A DNA stretch of 13,488 bases from SIG291 sp045543455 (GTDB lineage: Bacteria; Bacillota; Clostridia; Lachnospirales; Lachnospiraceae). A program made the position numbers and the translations under genes. Each line of letters begins with the position of its first letter. Position 1 is the stretch's first letter. Location of the stretch: assembly GCA_045543455.1 (NCBI GenBank), contig JAZQMK010000058.1:1-13488 (forward strand), read 5' to 3'. Positions 7,023 through 13,488 of the stretch are shown here, piece by piece. The notes beneath the pieces were generated by a model. The model saw only the letters and a list, made by a program, of their open reading frames with translations, did not search any database and had not been told where the DNA came from.

Positions 7023-7775
7023 ATGAGACGAAATGTAATAGCTGGTAATTGGAAGATGAATAAGACTCCAAGCGAAACAAGATTATTACTTAGCGAATTT
7101 AAAGAGCTATTAAAAAATTCAAAGTCTGATATTATCATATGTGTACCTACAATTTCTCTAAAAGATGCTTGTGAAGTTACAAAAGATACTAATATTAAAA
7201 TAGGAGCGCAAAATGTTTATTTTGAAGAAAAAGGAGCATACACAGGCGAAACATCACCTGCTATGCTTGATGACATAGGCGTTAAATATGTAATAATAGG
7301 TCATTCTGAACGAAGGAAATATTTTGGAGATACAGACGAGACGGTTAACAAAAAGGTAATAAAGTCTATTGAACATGGAATTACCCCAATTATATGTTGC
7401 GGAGAGACACTGTCTCAACGGGAAAAAGGTGTTGCAATTAATTGGGTCAGAAAGCAAATAAAAATTGCTTACAAAGATGTAACAAAAGAACAAGCCATTA
7501 ATACAATAATCGCATACGAGCCAATCTGGGCCATAGGAACAGGTAGAGTTGCTACCTCAGAACAGGCTCAGGAGGTATGCCACACAATTAGAAGATGTTT
7601 AGCATTCTTATATGATGAAGAAACTGCAAATAATATATCTATTTTGTATGGTGGAAGTGTTACTAAATCATCAATTGGTGAGATAGTTGCTCAAGCAGAT
7701 ATTGATGGCGGATTGGTTGGAGGAGCAAGTTTAACTGCAGAATTTGCAGATATAGTTAATATTGCAGATAACTAA
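7023..7775 (+). CDS. tpiA: Triosephosphate isomerase
   Basis: Interconverts dihydroxyacetone phosphate and glyceraldehyde-3-phosphate. 250 residues, normal for the family. Catalytic residues are all present: Lys11 in AGNWKMN, His94 in IIGHSERR and Glu166 in AYEPIWAIGTG. The phosphate-binding loops YGGSV (209-213) and GGLVGGASL are intact. The hinge after the mobile loop reads GRVATSEQ, where many bacteria have GKTAT or GKSAT. Codon use differs sharply from gap and pgk: I count about 14 ATA codons, mostly AAA lysines, and CGA, CGG and AGG arginines. GGGAGG at 7009-7014 lies 8 bases before the ATG, 37 bases after pgk. It ends the operon, just before a strong terminator. Lower expression, or replacement by a transferred copy, could explain the codon difference. 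Confidence 0.96.
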   Translation: MRRNVIAGNWKMNKTPSETRLLLSEFKELLKNSKSDIIICVPTISLKDACEVTKDTNIKIGAQNVYFEEKGAYTGETSPAMLDDIGVKYVIIGHSERRKYFGDTDETVNKKVIKSIEHGITPIICCGETLSQREKGVAINWVRKQIKIAYKDVTKEQAINTIIAYEPIWAIGTGRVATSEQAQEVCHTIRRCLAFLYDEETANNISILYGGSVTKSSIGEIVAQADIDGGLVGGASLTAEFADIVNIADN

Positions 7776-7780
7776 TATAG

Positions 7781-7812
7781 AAAGAGAGAATTGAAAGATT
7801 CTCTCTTTTTTT
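7781..7812 (+). terminator. Intrinsic terminator of the gap-pgk-tpiA operon
   Basis: AAAGAGAGAAT (7781-7791) pairs perfectly with ATTCTCTCTTT (7798-7808) around a 6-base loop, followed by T's to 7812. It starts 5 bases after the tpiA stop. Confidence 0.9.
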
Positions 7813-7847
7813 GATTAAAAAAATATGGTATACTGTATTAGTATAAT
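7806..7847 (+). promoter_or_regulatory. Control region of the unknown gene, with a palindrome
   Basis: An extended -10 TGGTATACT (7826-7834) and a second -10-like TATAAT (7842-7847) are present, but neither has a good -35 at 17 bases; TTGATT (7811-7816) is only 12 bases from the first. TATACT (7829-7834) and AGTATA (7840-7845) form a perfect inverted repeat with a 5-base centre over the likely start region, which resembles a repressor site. Confidence 0.45.
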
Positions 7848-7871
7848 TTTTTTACAAGCAGGAGGAATAAT

Positions 7872-8537
7872 ATGAGCTTCTTTAAAAATTTATTAGGTGG
7901 TTTAGTAAAGGACGTTGTAGAAAATGTTAAAGAAAATGTAAGCGACAAAGAGACTGTAACTACATATACAACAGTTGAAATACCAGAGGCTATGAATGAA
8001 CCAAAAGCCACACCGATAGAATTAGTGGAAAATGAAATTCCATCGAATGATATTGCAGGTGGCGAAATGTACAATTCTACAACCTTTGGTGCAGAAGGAG
8101 ATATTAGCTACAGAGTTGAAATGAGCTATACATTAGTTCCTGGCTTTACAGAATTTGATTCAAGCGCAGCAGAGGTTGATGTATGTTATGTATATGATTC
8201 ACAGGATGGCTCATGGGATGACCAAAAGCCATATATTGCAGTTATGTTTGATAATATGGCATATAAAATTCTAAAAGAATACAATACAACAGGAATAGTA
8301 AAACAAGAACACACATTAGAAAAAATAAAACATGACACTATAAAATATAAATCGGTTTATAGTAGAACAGATGGTGTTTATATGCAATATCATTTTTACC
8401 GCTATAATGATGGTATAGATTATCATTTACAGGTATTTATTCCGAAAAAATATGTTGGTACTGATATGGAAATTAAGATGTCAGATGCGTTGGATTTAAT
8501 GGCTAGTACATATAAAGAAGAAAAAATAATGGAATAG
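7872..8537 (+). CDS. Uncharacterised soluble protein with an N-terminal amphipathic helix
   Basis: I do not recognise this 221-residue protein. AGGAGG (7860-7865) lies 6 bases before the ATG, so it is surely translated. Residues 1-23 (MSFFKNLLGGLVKDVVENVK onward) have hydrophobic residues every three or four positions, predicting an amphipathic helix that could lie on a membrane or pack against a partner. Residues 24-75 are a polar, Thr/Glu/Pro-rich linker without strong structure. Residues 76-200 alternate polar and hydrophobic residues in aromatic-rich strands (YRVEMSYTLVPGF, VDVCYVY, VYMQYHFYRY, DYHLQVFIP), suggesting a beta-rich domain, with a short C-terminal helix. There is no signal peptide, transmembrane helix or zinc motif, and a single Cys (105). 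It has its own control region and terminator, so it is a separate unit between tpiA and gpmI. No function can be assigned. Confidence 0.8.
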   Translation: MSFFKNLLGGLVKDVVENVKENVSDKETVTTYTTVEIPEAMNEPKATPIELVENEIPSNDIAGGEMYNSTTFGAEGDISYRVEMSYTLVPGFTEFDSSAAEVDVCYVYDSQDGSWDDQKPYIAVMFDNMAYKILKEYNTTGIVKQEHTLEKIKHDTIKYKSVYSRTDGVYMQYHFYRYNDGIDYHLQVFIPKKYVGTDMEIKMSDALDLMASTYKEEKIME

Positions 8538-8548
8538 TTTTATAATTG

Positions 8549-8583
8549 ACAAGTCACAAAAAAACTGTGACTTGTTTTATTTT
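8549..8583 (+). terminator. Intrinsic terminator of the unknown gene
   Basis: ACAAGTCACA (8549-8558) pairs perfectly with TGTGACTTGT (8566-8575) around a 7-base loop, followed by TTTATTTT. It begins 11 bases after the stop codon. Its 3' arm and T-tract overlap the -35 of the gpmI promoter. Confidence 0.88.
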
Positions 8584-8600
8584 GAACTATATGATATAAT
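8572..8600 (+). promoter_or_regulatory. Promoter of gpmI
   Basis: -35 TTGTTT (8572-8577), 17-base spacer and perfect -10 TATAAT (8595-8600) with an extended TG at 8592-8593. The -35 is formed by the tail of the preceding terminator. The leader to the ATG is about 35 bases. Confidence 0.7.
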
Positions 8601-8642
8601 ACAAAACTGAATTATTATGGATTATATTAAATGGAGGCAATT

Positions 8643-10184
8643 ATGAGCAAGAAACCAACAGTTTTAATGATATTAGATGGTTATGGCATTAATGAAGTTA
8701 CAGAAGGTAACTGTGTTGTTAATGCAAAGACACCTGTTATGGATATGTTAAAGGAAAAGTATCCATATGTTAAAGGTTATGCTTCAGGTATGGCAGTAGG
8801 TCTTCCTGAAGGTCAGATGGGTAATTCAGAGGTAGGTCACTTAAATATTGGTGCCGGACGTATAATTTATCAGGAATTGACAAGAATAACAAAGGAAATC
8901 GAAGATGGTGTTTTCTTTGAAAATAAAGCATTTTTACAGGCAGTTGAAAACTGCAAGAAGAATGATTCAGCCTTACATATGTATGGCTTAGTATCAGATG
9001 GTGGTGTTCATAGCCACAATACACATTTATATGGTTTATTAGAGCTTGCTAAGAGACAAGGTCTTTCAAAGGTATATGTACACTGTTTCCTTGATGGAAG
9101 AGATACTGCACCTTCATCAGGTAAGCAATTTGTTGCTGAATTAGTTGATAAGATGGCCTAAATTGGTGTAGGCAAGATTGCATCTGTTATGGGTAGATAT
9201 TATGTAATGGATAGAGATAACAGATGGGATAGAGTTTCTATGGCATTTAATGCAATGGTTAAGGGTGAAGGTAACTTTGCTGAGGATGCAGTTGAAGCTA
9301 TTGGGGCTTCATATGAAGAAGGTAAGACAGATGAATTCGTTGTACCAACAGTTATCTGTGAAAATGGCACACCTTTAGCAACTATTAGTGAAAATGATTC
9401 AGTTATTTTCTTTAATTTCAGACCAGATAGAGCAAGAGAAATTACAAGAGCTATTTGTGCAGATGAATTTGATGGCTTTGACAGAGGCGATAGAATGAAC
9501 CTTGTATATGTGTGCTTTACAGAATATGATGTTACAATCCCTAATAAGATTGTTGCATTTGAAAAGGTATCAATTACTAATACATTTGGTGAATTCTTAG
9601 CGGCTAATAACTTAAAGCAGGCAAGAATCGCCGAAACAGAAAAATATGCACATGTAACATTTTTCTTCAATGGCGGTGTAGAAAAGCCAAATGAAGGAGA
9701 AGACAGAATTTTAGTTAACTCACCAAAGGTTGCAACATATGATTTACAGCCAGAGATGAGTGCATATGAAGTTTGTGACAGATTAGTTGAAGCTATTAAG
9801 TCGGATAAATATGATGTGATTATTATTAACTTTGCTAACCCTGATATGGTTGGACATACAGGTGTTCAAGATGCAGCTATTAAGGCTGTTGAAGCAGTTG
9901 ATGAGTGCGTAGGTAAGGCATATGATGCACTTATGGAAGTTAATGGTCAGATGTTTATTTGTGCTGACCATGGTAACGCAGAACAATTAGTTGATTACGA
10001 AACAAAGGAAAGCTTTACAGCTCATACAACTAATCCGGTACCATTTATACTTGTAAACTATGATGAAGCATATACATTAAAGGAAGGCGGACGTCTTGCT
10101 GATATCGTTCCTACATTGATTGAAATGATGGGAATGGAAAAGCCAGTAGAAATGACCGGTTCATCATTATTAATAAAAAAATAA
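8643..10184 (+). pseudogene. gpmI: 2,3-bisphosphoglycerate-independent phosphoglycerate mutase, interrupted by one in-frame TAA
   Basis: Encodes the manganese-dependent enzyme that converts 3- to 2-phosphoglycerate. I start it at ATG 8643 (MSKKPTVLMILDGYG), because GGAGG at 8633-8637 is 5 bases upstream; an in-frame ATG at 8631 overlaps that ribosome site. The frame would give 514 codons, near the usual 510, but codon 173 (9159-9161) is TAA. The homologous place in Bacillus (KEIGVGEIAS) is Glu, so one G-to-T change in GAA explains it. Everything else is intact: Asp12, Ser62 (QMGNSEVGHLN), His123, Asp151 and Asp154 before the stop; Arg185 and Arg191 (MGRYYVMDRDNRWDRV), Arg260, Arg263, Lys334, Asp401, His405, Asp442, His443 and His461 after it. 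The break falls inside the transferase domain. Either this is a sequencing error, a very recent mutation, or the two halves are made separately. The next in-frame ATG (9189) has no good ribosome site. Confidence 0.88.
9159..9161 (+). other. Premature TAA in gpmI
   Basis: The frame reads GAT AAG ATG GCC TAA ATT GGT GTA GGC, and homology continues in the same frame directly after the stop, with no base gained or lost. TAA is the normal stop of most genes here (nifS, nifU, HD, PHP, gap, pgk, tpiA, rnr, smpB), so it cannot be a reassigned sense codon. Confidence 0.9.
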
Positions 10185-10192
10185 AAAATAAC

Positions 10193-10221
10193 TTGAAACA
10201 TTTGGAATCATATGATAAAAT
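10193..10221 (+). promoter_or_regulatory. Promoter of secG
   Basis: -35 TTGAAA (10193-10198), 17-base spacer and -10 TAAAAT (10216-10221) with an extended TG (10213-10214). It begins 9 bases after the gpmI stop. The in-frame ATG at 10212 lies inside this promoter, upstream of the transcript start, which supports the GTG at 10251 as the secG start. Confidence 0.7.
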
Positions 10222-10250
10222 ATTTTCTATGTGATATAGGAGGTGTAACC

Positions 10251-10490
10251 GTGGCAGAGATTTTAAGAACAGTATTAACAATATTATTTATTATAGTTTG
10301 TATAGCATTAACACTTATCGTTTTATTGCAGGAAAGTAAGTCAGAAGGACTTGGTGCAATCAACGGTATGGCTGAAACATATTGGGGCAGAAATAAAGGC
10401 CGCTCAATGGAAGGTACTTTAGAGAAGATTACTAAGTGTCTTGCAGTTGCTTTTATTCTTTTAGCAGTTGTTTTGAATATTAATTTTTAG
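10251..10490 (+). CDS. secG: Preprotein translocase subunit SecG
   Basis: A small inner-membrane subunit of the SecYEG channel that assists SecA-driven protein export. I chose GTG at 10251 (MAEILRTVLTILF, 79 residues) because AGGAGGTG (10238-10245) is 5 bases upstream and the longer reading starts within the promoter. Two transmembrane helices are visible, at about 5-27 (RTVLTILFIIVCIALTLIVL) and 60-78 (CLAVAFILLAVVLNI). Between them is the conserved loop LLQESKSEGLGAINGMAETYWGRNKGRSMEG, typical of Firmicutes SecG. Both ends are expected outside the cytoplasm in the usual family topology. It lies between gpmI and rnr, an arrangement common in Gram-positive bacteria (secG-rnr-smpB-ssrA). Confidence 0.92.
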   Translation: MAEILRTVLTILFIIVCIALTLIVLLQESKSEGLGAINGMAETYWGRNKGRSMEGTLEKITKCLAVAFILLAVVLNINF

Positions 10491-10497
10491 TATTAAC

Positions 10498-10532
10498 GAG
10501 TGTTGTGTATATATGATATGCAACACTCTTTT
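10498..10532 (+). terminator. Probable intrinsic terminator after secG
   Basis: GAGTGTTG (10498-10505) pairs with CAACACTC (10521-10528), and the stem extends inward to about 13 pairs with two G-U pairs around a 5-base loop. Only four T's follow, then GATTT, so termination may be partial and some transcripts may run on into rnr. Confidence 0.7.
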
Positions 10533-10560
10533 GATTTATGGAAAAGGATTCGTTTTAAAT
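10531..10560 (+). promoter_or_regulatory. Weak candidate promoter of rnr
   Basis: TTGATT (10531-10536), 18-base spacer and TTAAAT (10555-10560). Both boxes match only partly. It is listed because a terminator-like hairpin separates secG from rnr and no better promoter is visible in the gap. Confidence 0.3.
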
Positions 10561-10599
10561 GGCACAGTAGCTGTTAATTGCTAATAGGAGATGATGATT

Positions 10600-12729
10600 A
10601 TGGAAAGAGAAAAGTTCGAATACAGAAAAAATATGTTATTGGAACTGTTTAAGGATAAACAGTATGTACCAATGAAAATAAAAGAACTTGCAATACTTTT
10701 ACAGGTAAGTAAGGAAGATAGGGCACAATTAGAAGAAATTCTTAATGAATTGGTGTTAGAAGGTAAGGTGTCTCTTTCTAAAAAGGGAAAATATTCTCTG
10801 GCAATGGCTAAAAAGGTAGTAGGTACATTTATAGCTAATCAAAAAGGATTTGGCTTTGTGGAAGTTGAAGGCGAAGAAGATGATGTGTTTATACCAGAGT
10901 CTTCTGTAAACGGTGCGTTTCACTTAGATACTGTGGAAGTAATTATCACTCAGGAAAAGGCTGAAGGAAGAAAAAAAGAAGGAAAAGTTTTAAGAATCAT
11001 ACAAAGAGGTATTGAAACAGTTGTAGGTACTTATCAAAAGTCCAAATCATTTGGTTTTGTGGTTCCTGACAATTCTAAGATTCCAGAAGATATATTTGTA
11101 AGGTCAGAAGATTCTATGGGAGCCGTAACAGGTCATAAGGTTGTAGTAAAACTTACAAAATACGCCACAGATAAGAAAAGTCCGGAAGGTAAGGTTGTAG
11201 AGATAATAGGTCACATTAATGATCCGGGAACTGATATTATGTCTATTGTAAAGGCATATGATTTGCCGGTGGAATTTCCTAAAGAGGTTTTAAAATCCTT
11301 AGATGATATTCCAGATGAAGTGTCAAAGGAAGAAATGGCTGGAAGAATGGACTTAAGACATCTAAAAACTGTTACAATTGACGGTGAAGATGCTAAAGAT
11401 TTAGATGATGCCATTACAATTGTTAAAAATGAGAATTCATATACTTTAGGTGTTCATATTGCAGATGTTACCCATTATGTAAAAGAAAGATCGCCTCTTG
11501 ATAAAGAAGCGTATAAAAGAGGTACAAGTGTTTATTTGGTAGATAGGGTTATACCTATGCTTCCGCACAAGCTTTCTAATGGAATATGTTCTTTAAATGA
11601 AGGTGTAGACCGACTTGCATTAAGCTGCATTATGGAAATAGATTTAAAGGGTAATATAATTGATCATAGAATAGCTGAGACTGTTATATGCGTTGATAGA
11701 AGAATGTCTTACACCAATGTAAAGAAAATTCTTGAAGAAAAGGACGAAGAAGTTATCAATGAATATAAGGATTTTGAAGCTATGTTTATTGATATGCAGG
11801 ATTTAGCAGCTATCTTAAGAGAAAAAAGATATACAAGAGGTTCAATTGATTTTGATTTTCCAGAAAGTAAGATTTTGTTAAATGAAAAGGGTGAGCCTAT
11901 AGAGATTAAGCCATATGACAGAAATGTTGCAACGAAGATAATTGAAGATTTTATGATTGCTGCAAATGAAACAGTTTCTGAGGATTATTTCTGGCAGGAG
12001 CTACCATTCTTATACAGAACTCATGAGAATCCTGATAGTGAAAAGATTAGCAAGCTTGCATTATTTATTAATAATTTTGGATATACCCTAAGAGTTGGCA
12101 ATGAAGATATTCATCCAAAGGAGATTCAAAAACTGATAACAAAGATTGAAGGAAGTAAGGAAGAGGCTCTTATAAGCAGACTTACACTTCGTTCTATGAA
12201 GCGTGCCCAGTATACAACAGAAGCAACAGGACACTTTGGTCTTGCTGCAAAATTTTATTCACATTTTACATCGCCGATTAGAAGATATCCTGATTTGCAG
12301 ATTCATAGAATTATAAAGGAAAATCTTCATGGCGGCTTAAAGGAAAAGGCTATTATTCATTATAATAACATTTTGCCTGATGTTGCTGTTAATTCAAGTA
12401 GGACAGAACGTAGGGCAGAAGAAGCAGAAAGAGAAACCGATAAGCTTAAAAAGGTTGAGTATATGTCTAAGCATATAGGCGAAGTGTTTGAAGGTGTTGT
12501 ATCAGGTATTACAGCCTGGGGCATATATGTAGAATTACCTAATACTGTTGAAGGTATGGTGCGAATAACAAGCTTAAAAGGTGACTGCTTCTATTATGAT
12601 GATGAGCATTATGAAATGGTAGGCGAAATGTCTAATAAAAAATATATTTTAGGTCAGCAGTTAAAGGTTGAGGTTGTAAGAGCAGATAAGGTGCTTAGAA
12701 CAATAGATTTTGAAATAGTAGAGGAATAA
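10600..12729 (+). CDS. rnr: Ribonuclease R (RNase II/VacB family 3'-5' exoribonuclease)
   Basis: A processive 3'-5' exonuclease that degrades structured RNA and, with tmRNA and SmpB, removes defective mRNA during ribosome rescue. I start it at ATG 10600 (MEREKFEYRKNML), 9 bases after AGGAG (10586-10590); ATGs at 10591 and 10594 are too close to that site. 709 residues. Domains in order: winged-helix N-terminus (about 1-70), two cold-shock OB domains (VVGTFIANQKGFGFVEV from about 73; VVGTYQKSKSFGFVVP from about 141), and the RNB nuclease domain. The catalytic Asp set in IDGEDAKDLDDAI (Asp261, 267, 269, 270) is complete, and HFTSPIRRYPDL (555-566) is the RNB signature. An S1 RNA-binding domain (about 628-706, GEVFEGVVSGITAWGIYVEL) ends the protein. 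There is little basic tail. smpB starts two bases after its stop. Confidence 0.96.
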   Translation: MEREKFEYRKNMLLELFKDKQYVPMKIKELAILLQVSKEDRAQLEEILNELVLEGKVSLSKKGKYSLAMAKKVVGTFIANQKGFGFVEVEGEEDDVFIPESSVNGAFHLDTVEVIITQEKAEGRKKEGKVLRIIQRGIETVVGTYQKSKSFGFVVPDNSKIPEDIFVRSEDSMGAVTGHKVVVKLTKYATDKKSPEGKVVEIIGHINDPGTDIMSIVKAYDLPVEFPKEVLKSLDDIPDEVSKEEMAGRMDLRHLKTVTIDGEDAKDLDDAITIVKNENSYTLGVHIADVTHYVKERSPLDKEAYKRGTSVYLVDRVIPMLPHKLSNGICSLNEGVDRLALSCIMEIDLKGNIIDHRIAETVICVDRRMSYTNVKKILEEKDEEVINEYKDFEAMFIDMQDLAAILREKRYTRGSIDFDFPESKILLNEKGEPIEIKPYDRNVATKIIEDFMIAANETVSEDYFWQELPFLYRTHENPDSEKISKLALFINNFGYTLRVGNEDIHPKEIQKLITKIEGSKEEALISRLTLRSMKRAQYTTEATGHFGLAAKFYSHFTSPIRRYPDLQIHRIIKENLHGGLKEKAIIHYNNILPDVAVNSSRTERRAEEAERETDKLKKVEYMSKHIGEVFEGVVSGITAWGIYVELPNTVEGMVRITSLKGDCFYYDDEHYEMVGEMSNKKYILGQQLKVEVVRADKVLRTIDFEIVEE

Positions 12730-12731
12730 CG

Positions 12732-13199
12732 ATGGAAAAGGCTAGTATTAAATTGATTGCTAATAATAAAAAGGCTTATTTTGACTATTTTATTGAAGAA
12801 GAATATGAAGCAGGAATTGCATTGCATGGTACTGAAGTGAAATCCATTCGTATGGGTAAATGTAGTGTAAAGGAGTCGTTTGTACGTATAGAAAATGGTG
12901 AAGTATATGTGTACAATATGCATATTAGTCCTTATGAAAAGGGAAACATTTTCAATAAGGACCCACTTCGTATAAAAAAATTACTTCTTCATCAGGCAGA
13001 GATTAATAAAATTTCTGGAAAAATAGCACAAAAAGGTTATACTTTAGTACCTTTACAGGTATATTTAAAAGGAAGTCTGGTTAAAGTAAAAATAGGGCTT
13101 GCCAGAGGTAAAAAGCTTTACGATAAACGTGAAGATATCGCTAAGAAGGACCAGCGAAGAGAAGCAGAAAAAGATTTTAAAATTAAAAATCTTTACTAA
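12732..13199 (+). CDS. smpB: SsrA-binding protein SmpB
   Basis: Binds the tRNA-like end of tmRNA and takes it into stalled ribosomes, its C-terminal tail filling the empty mRNA channel. 155 residues, normal length. Motifs: NKKAYFDYFIEEEYEAGIAL (N-terminal OB strands), GTEVKSIR (33-40), NMHISPYEKGN (62-72), the Lys/Leu-rich segment RIKKLLLH (80-87), TLVPLQVYLKGS, and GLARGKKLYDKRE (122-134), followed by the basic C-terminal helix AKKDQRREAEKDFK. GAGGA (12721-12725) lies 6 bases before the ATG, inside the end of rnr, and the gap to rnr is two bases, so the two genes are co-translated. ssrA begins about 50 bases downstream. Confidence 0.97.
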   Translation: MEKASIKLIANNKKAYFDYFIEEEYEAGIALHGTEVKSIRMGKCSVKESFVRIENGEVYVYNMHISPYEKGNIFNKDPLRIKKLLLHQAEINKISGKIAQKGYTLVPLQVYLKGSLVKVKIGLARGKKLYDKREDIAKKDQRREAEKDFKIKNLY

Positions 13200-13204
13200 T
13201 AATA

Positions 13205-13233
13205 TTGACAAAATAAAAAAACTGTATTATGGT
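13205..13233 (+). promoter_or_regulatory. Promoter of ssrA
   Basis: Perfect -35 TTGACA (13205-13210), 17-base spacer and -10 TATGGT (13228-13233). The expected start at about 13240 is a few bases before the mature 5' end, leaving a short leader for RNase P to remove. No terminator lies between smpB and this promoter, so read-through from smpB is also possible. Confidence 0.6.
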
Positions 13234-13247
13234 AAAGATGTTAATAA

Positions 13248-13488
13248 GGGCTTGTACTGGTTTCGACGGGGTTTTAGAAGTTTGAGAAGCTATCCGCAGT
13301 CCGGGGCTGCGTCATCAATCCGGAAATTTAAAAATAAACGCAAACGAAAATTTAGCGTACGCTGCCTAGTGGCAGCCGTCGACCTTAAGTCACTCGCTGC
13401 TTAAGAGTTCGGCGTCGAACTTGCGAGGCACTTTGTTTCCAAAGCTTTGAGGAGATAAAAGATTTTATGAAGCTACTAAGGTTTGTAG
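13248..13488 (+). ncRNA. ssrA: Transfer-messenger RNA (tmRNA), 5' two-thirds; continues past the window
   Basis: tmRNA rescues stalled ribosomes by acting as alanyl-tRNA and then as a short mRNA that adds a degradation tag. The 5' end GGGCTTGTACTGGTTTCGACGG is the conserved tRNA-like start. Pseudoknot PK1 can be traced: stem CGCAG (13295-13299) with CTGCG (13307-13311), and loop bases TCCGG (13300-13304) with CCGGA (13320-13324). The tag reading frame follows at 13340-13369, and helix 5, GCTGCC (13361-13366) with GGCAGC (13371-13376), places the stop codon in its loop. The usual total is about 350 bases; 241 are here, so the 3' tRNA-like half with CCA is outside. The neighbours smpB and rnr are its functional partners. 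Confidence 0.95.
13340..13369 (+). other. tmRNA proteolysis-tag reading frame
   Basis: From the resume codon GCA at 13340 the codons encode ANENLAYAA and then TAG. With the alanine carried by tmRNA itself, the tag is AANENLAYAA, ending in the small-residue pattern recognised by ClpXP-type proteases. The AAN.EN start and AA end match the standard tag layout. Confidence 0.88.

Noticed and set aside
8546..8551. Perfect TTGACA as a promoter -35 upstream of gpmI
   Set aside because: It lies in the 5' arm of the terminator and no -10-like sequence follows at 16-18 bases.
9159..9161. Stop-codon reassignment or programmed recoding (Sec, Pyl) in gpmI
   Set aside because: The codon is TAA, whereas Sec uses TGA and Pyl uses TAG. 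TAA ends nearly every other gene here, and no recoding structure was seen after it.
9189..10184. Independent downstream gpmI-like gene starting at ATG 9189
   Set aside because: It is in the same frame as the upstream half, homology continues through the stop without loss, and no good ribosome site precedes it. One interrupted gene is simpler.
13099..13404. 101-codon plus-strand frame spanning the smpB end and ssrA
   Set aside because: It runs across a stop, a promoter and the tmRNA structure and has no ribosome site. It is a chance frame over smpB and an RNA gene.
1..13488. CRISPR arrays, insertion sequences, phage genes, defence or biosynthetic systems
   Set aside because: No regularly spaced repeats, transposase motifs, integrase motifs or defence-type domains were seen. 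Apart from one unknown gene, every reading frame kept belongs to a known housekeeping family.

Overview
The window looks like chromosomal core DNA from an anaerobic, low-GC Gram-positive bacterium, most likely Clostridia and probably Lachnospiraceae-like. This rests on AT-rich sequence, strong AGGAGG-type ribosome sites, AGA arginine codons, a nifS-nifU-mnmA cluster and the order gap-pgk-tpiA-gpmI-secG-rnr-smpB-ssrA. It is an inference from style and gene order, not a database match.

Layout. (1) Positions 1-334, minus strand: the 5' part of a SpoVB/MurJ-like polysaccharide or lipid flippase, cut by the window edge and richer in GC than the rest. (2) 383-3721, plus strand: one tightly packed operon of a cysteine desulfurase, an IscU-type Fe-S scaffold, the tRNA 2-thiouridylase MnmA and an HD-domain nucleotidase-like protein. 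NifS can supply sulfur both to Fe-S assembly on NifU and to tRNA wobble-uridine thiolation by MnmA. (3) 3718-4527, minus strand: a HisJ-family PHP phosphoesterase, convergent with and touching the HD gene. The best terminator for the plus-strand operon lies inside the 3' coding end of this gene. (4) 4597-7812, plus strand: the glycolytic operon gap-pgk-tpiA with its own promoter and a strong terminator. (5) 7872-8537: an unrecognised soluble protein gene with its own control region and terminator. (6) 8572-10184: gpmI, full length except for one in-frame TAA replacing a conserved acidic codon. (7) 10193-13488: secG, then rnr and smpB, then the start of ssrA (tmRNA), which runs off the right edge. 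The last three make up the ribosome-rescue and mRNA-decay machinery.

Genes 4-6 cover glyceraldehyde-3-phosphate to 2-phosphoglycerate; enolase and pyruvate kinase are not present here. I see no mobile elements, CRISPR arrays, tRNA genes, defence genes or an obviously new system. The observations most worth checking are the gpmI nonsense codon, the terminator embedded in a convergent coding sequence, the unknown gene between tpiA and gpmI, and the unusual codon use of tpiA relative to gap and pgk.
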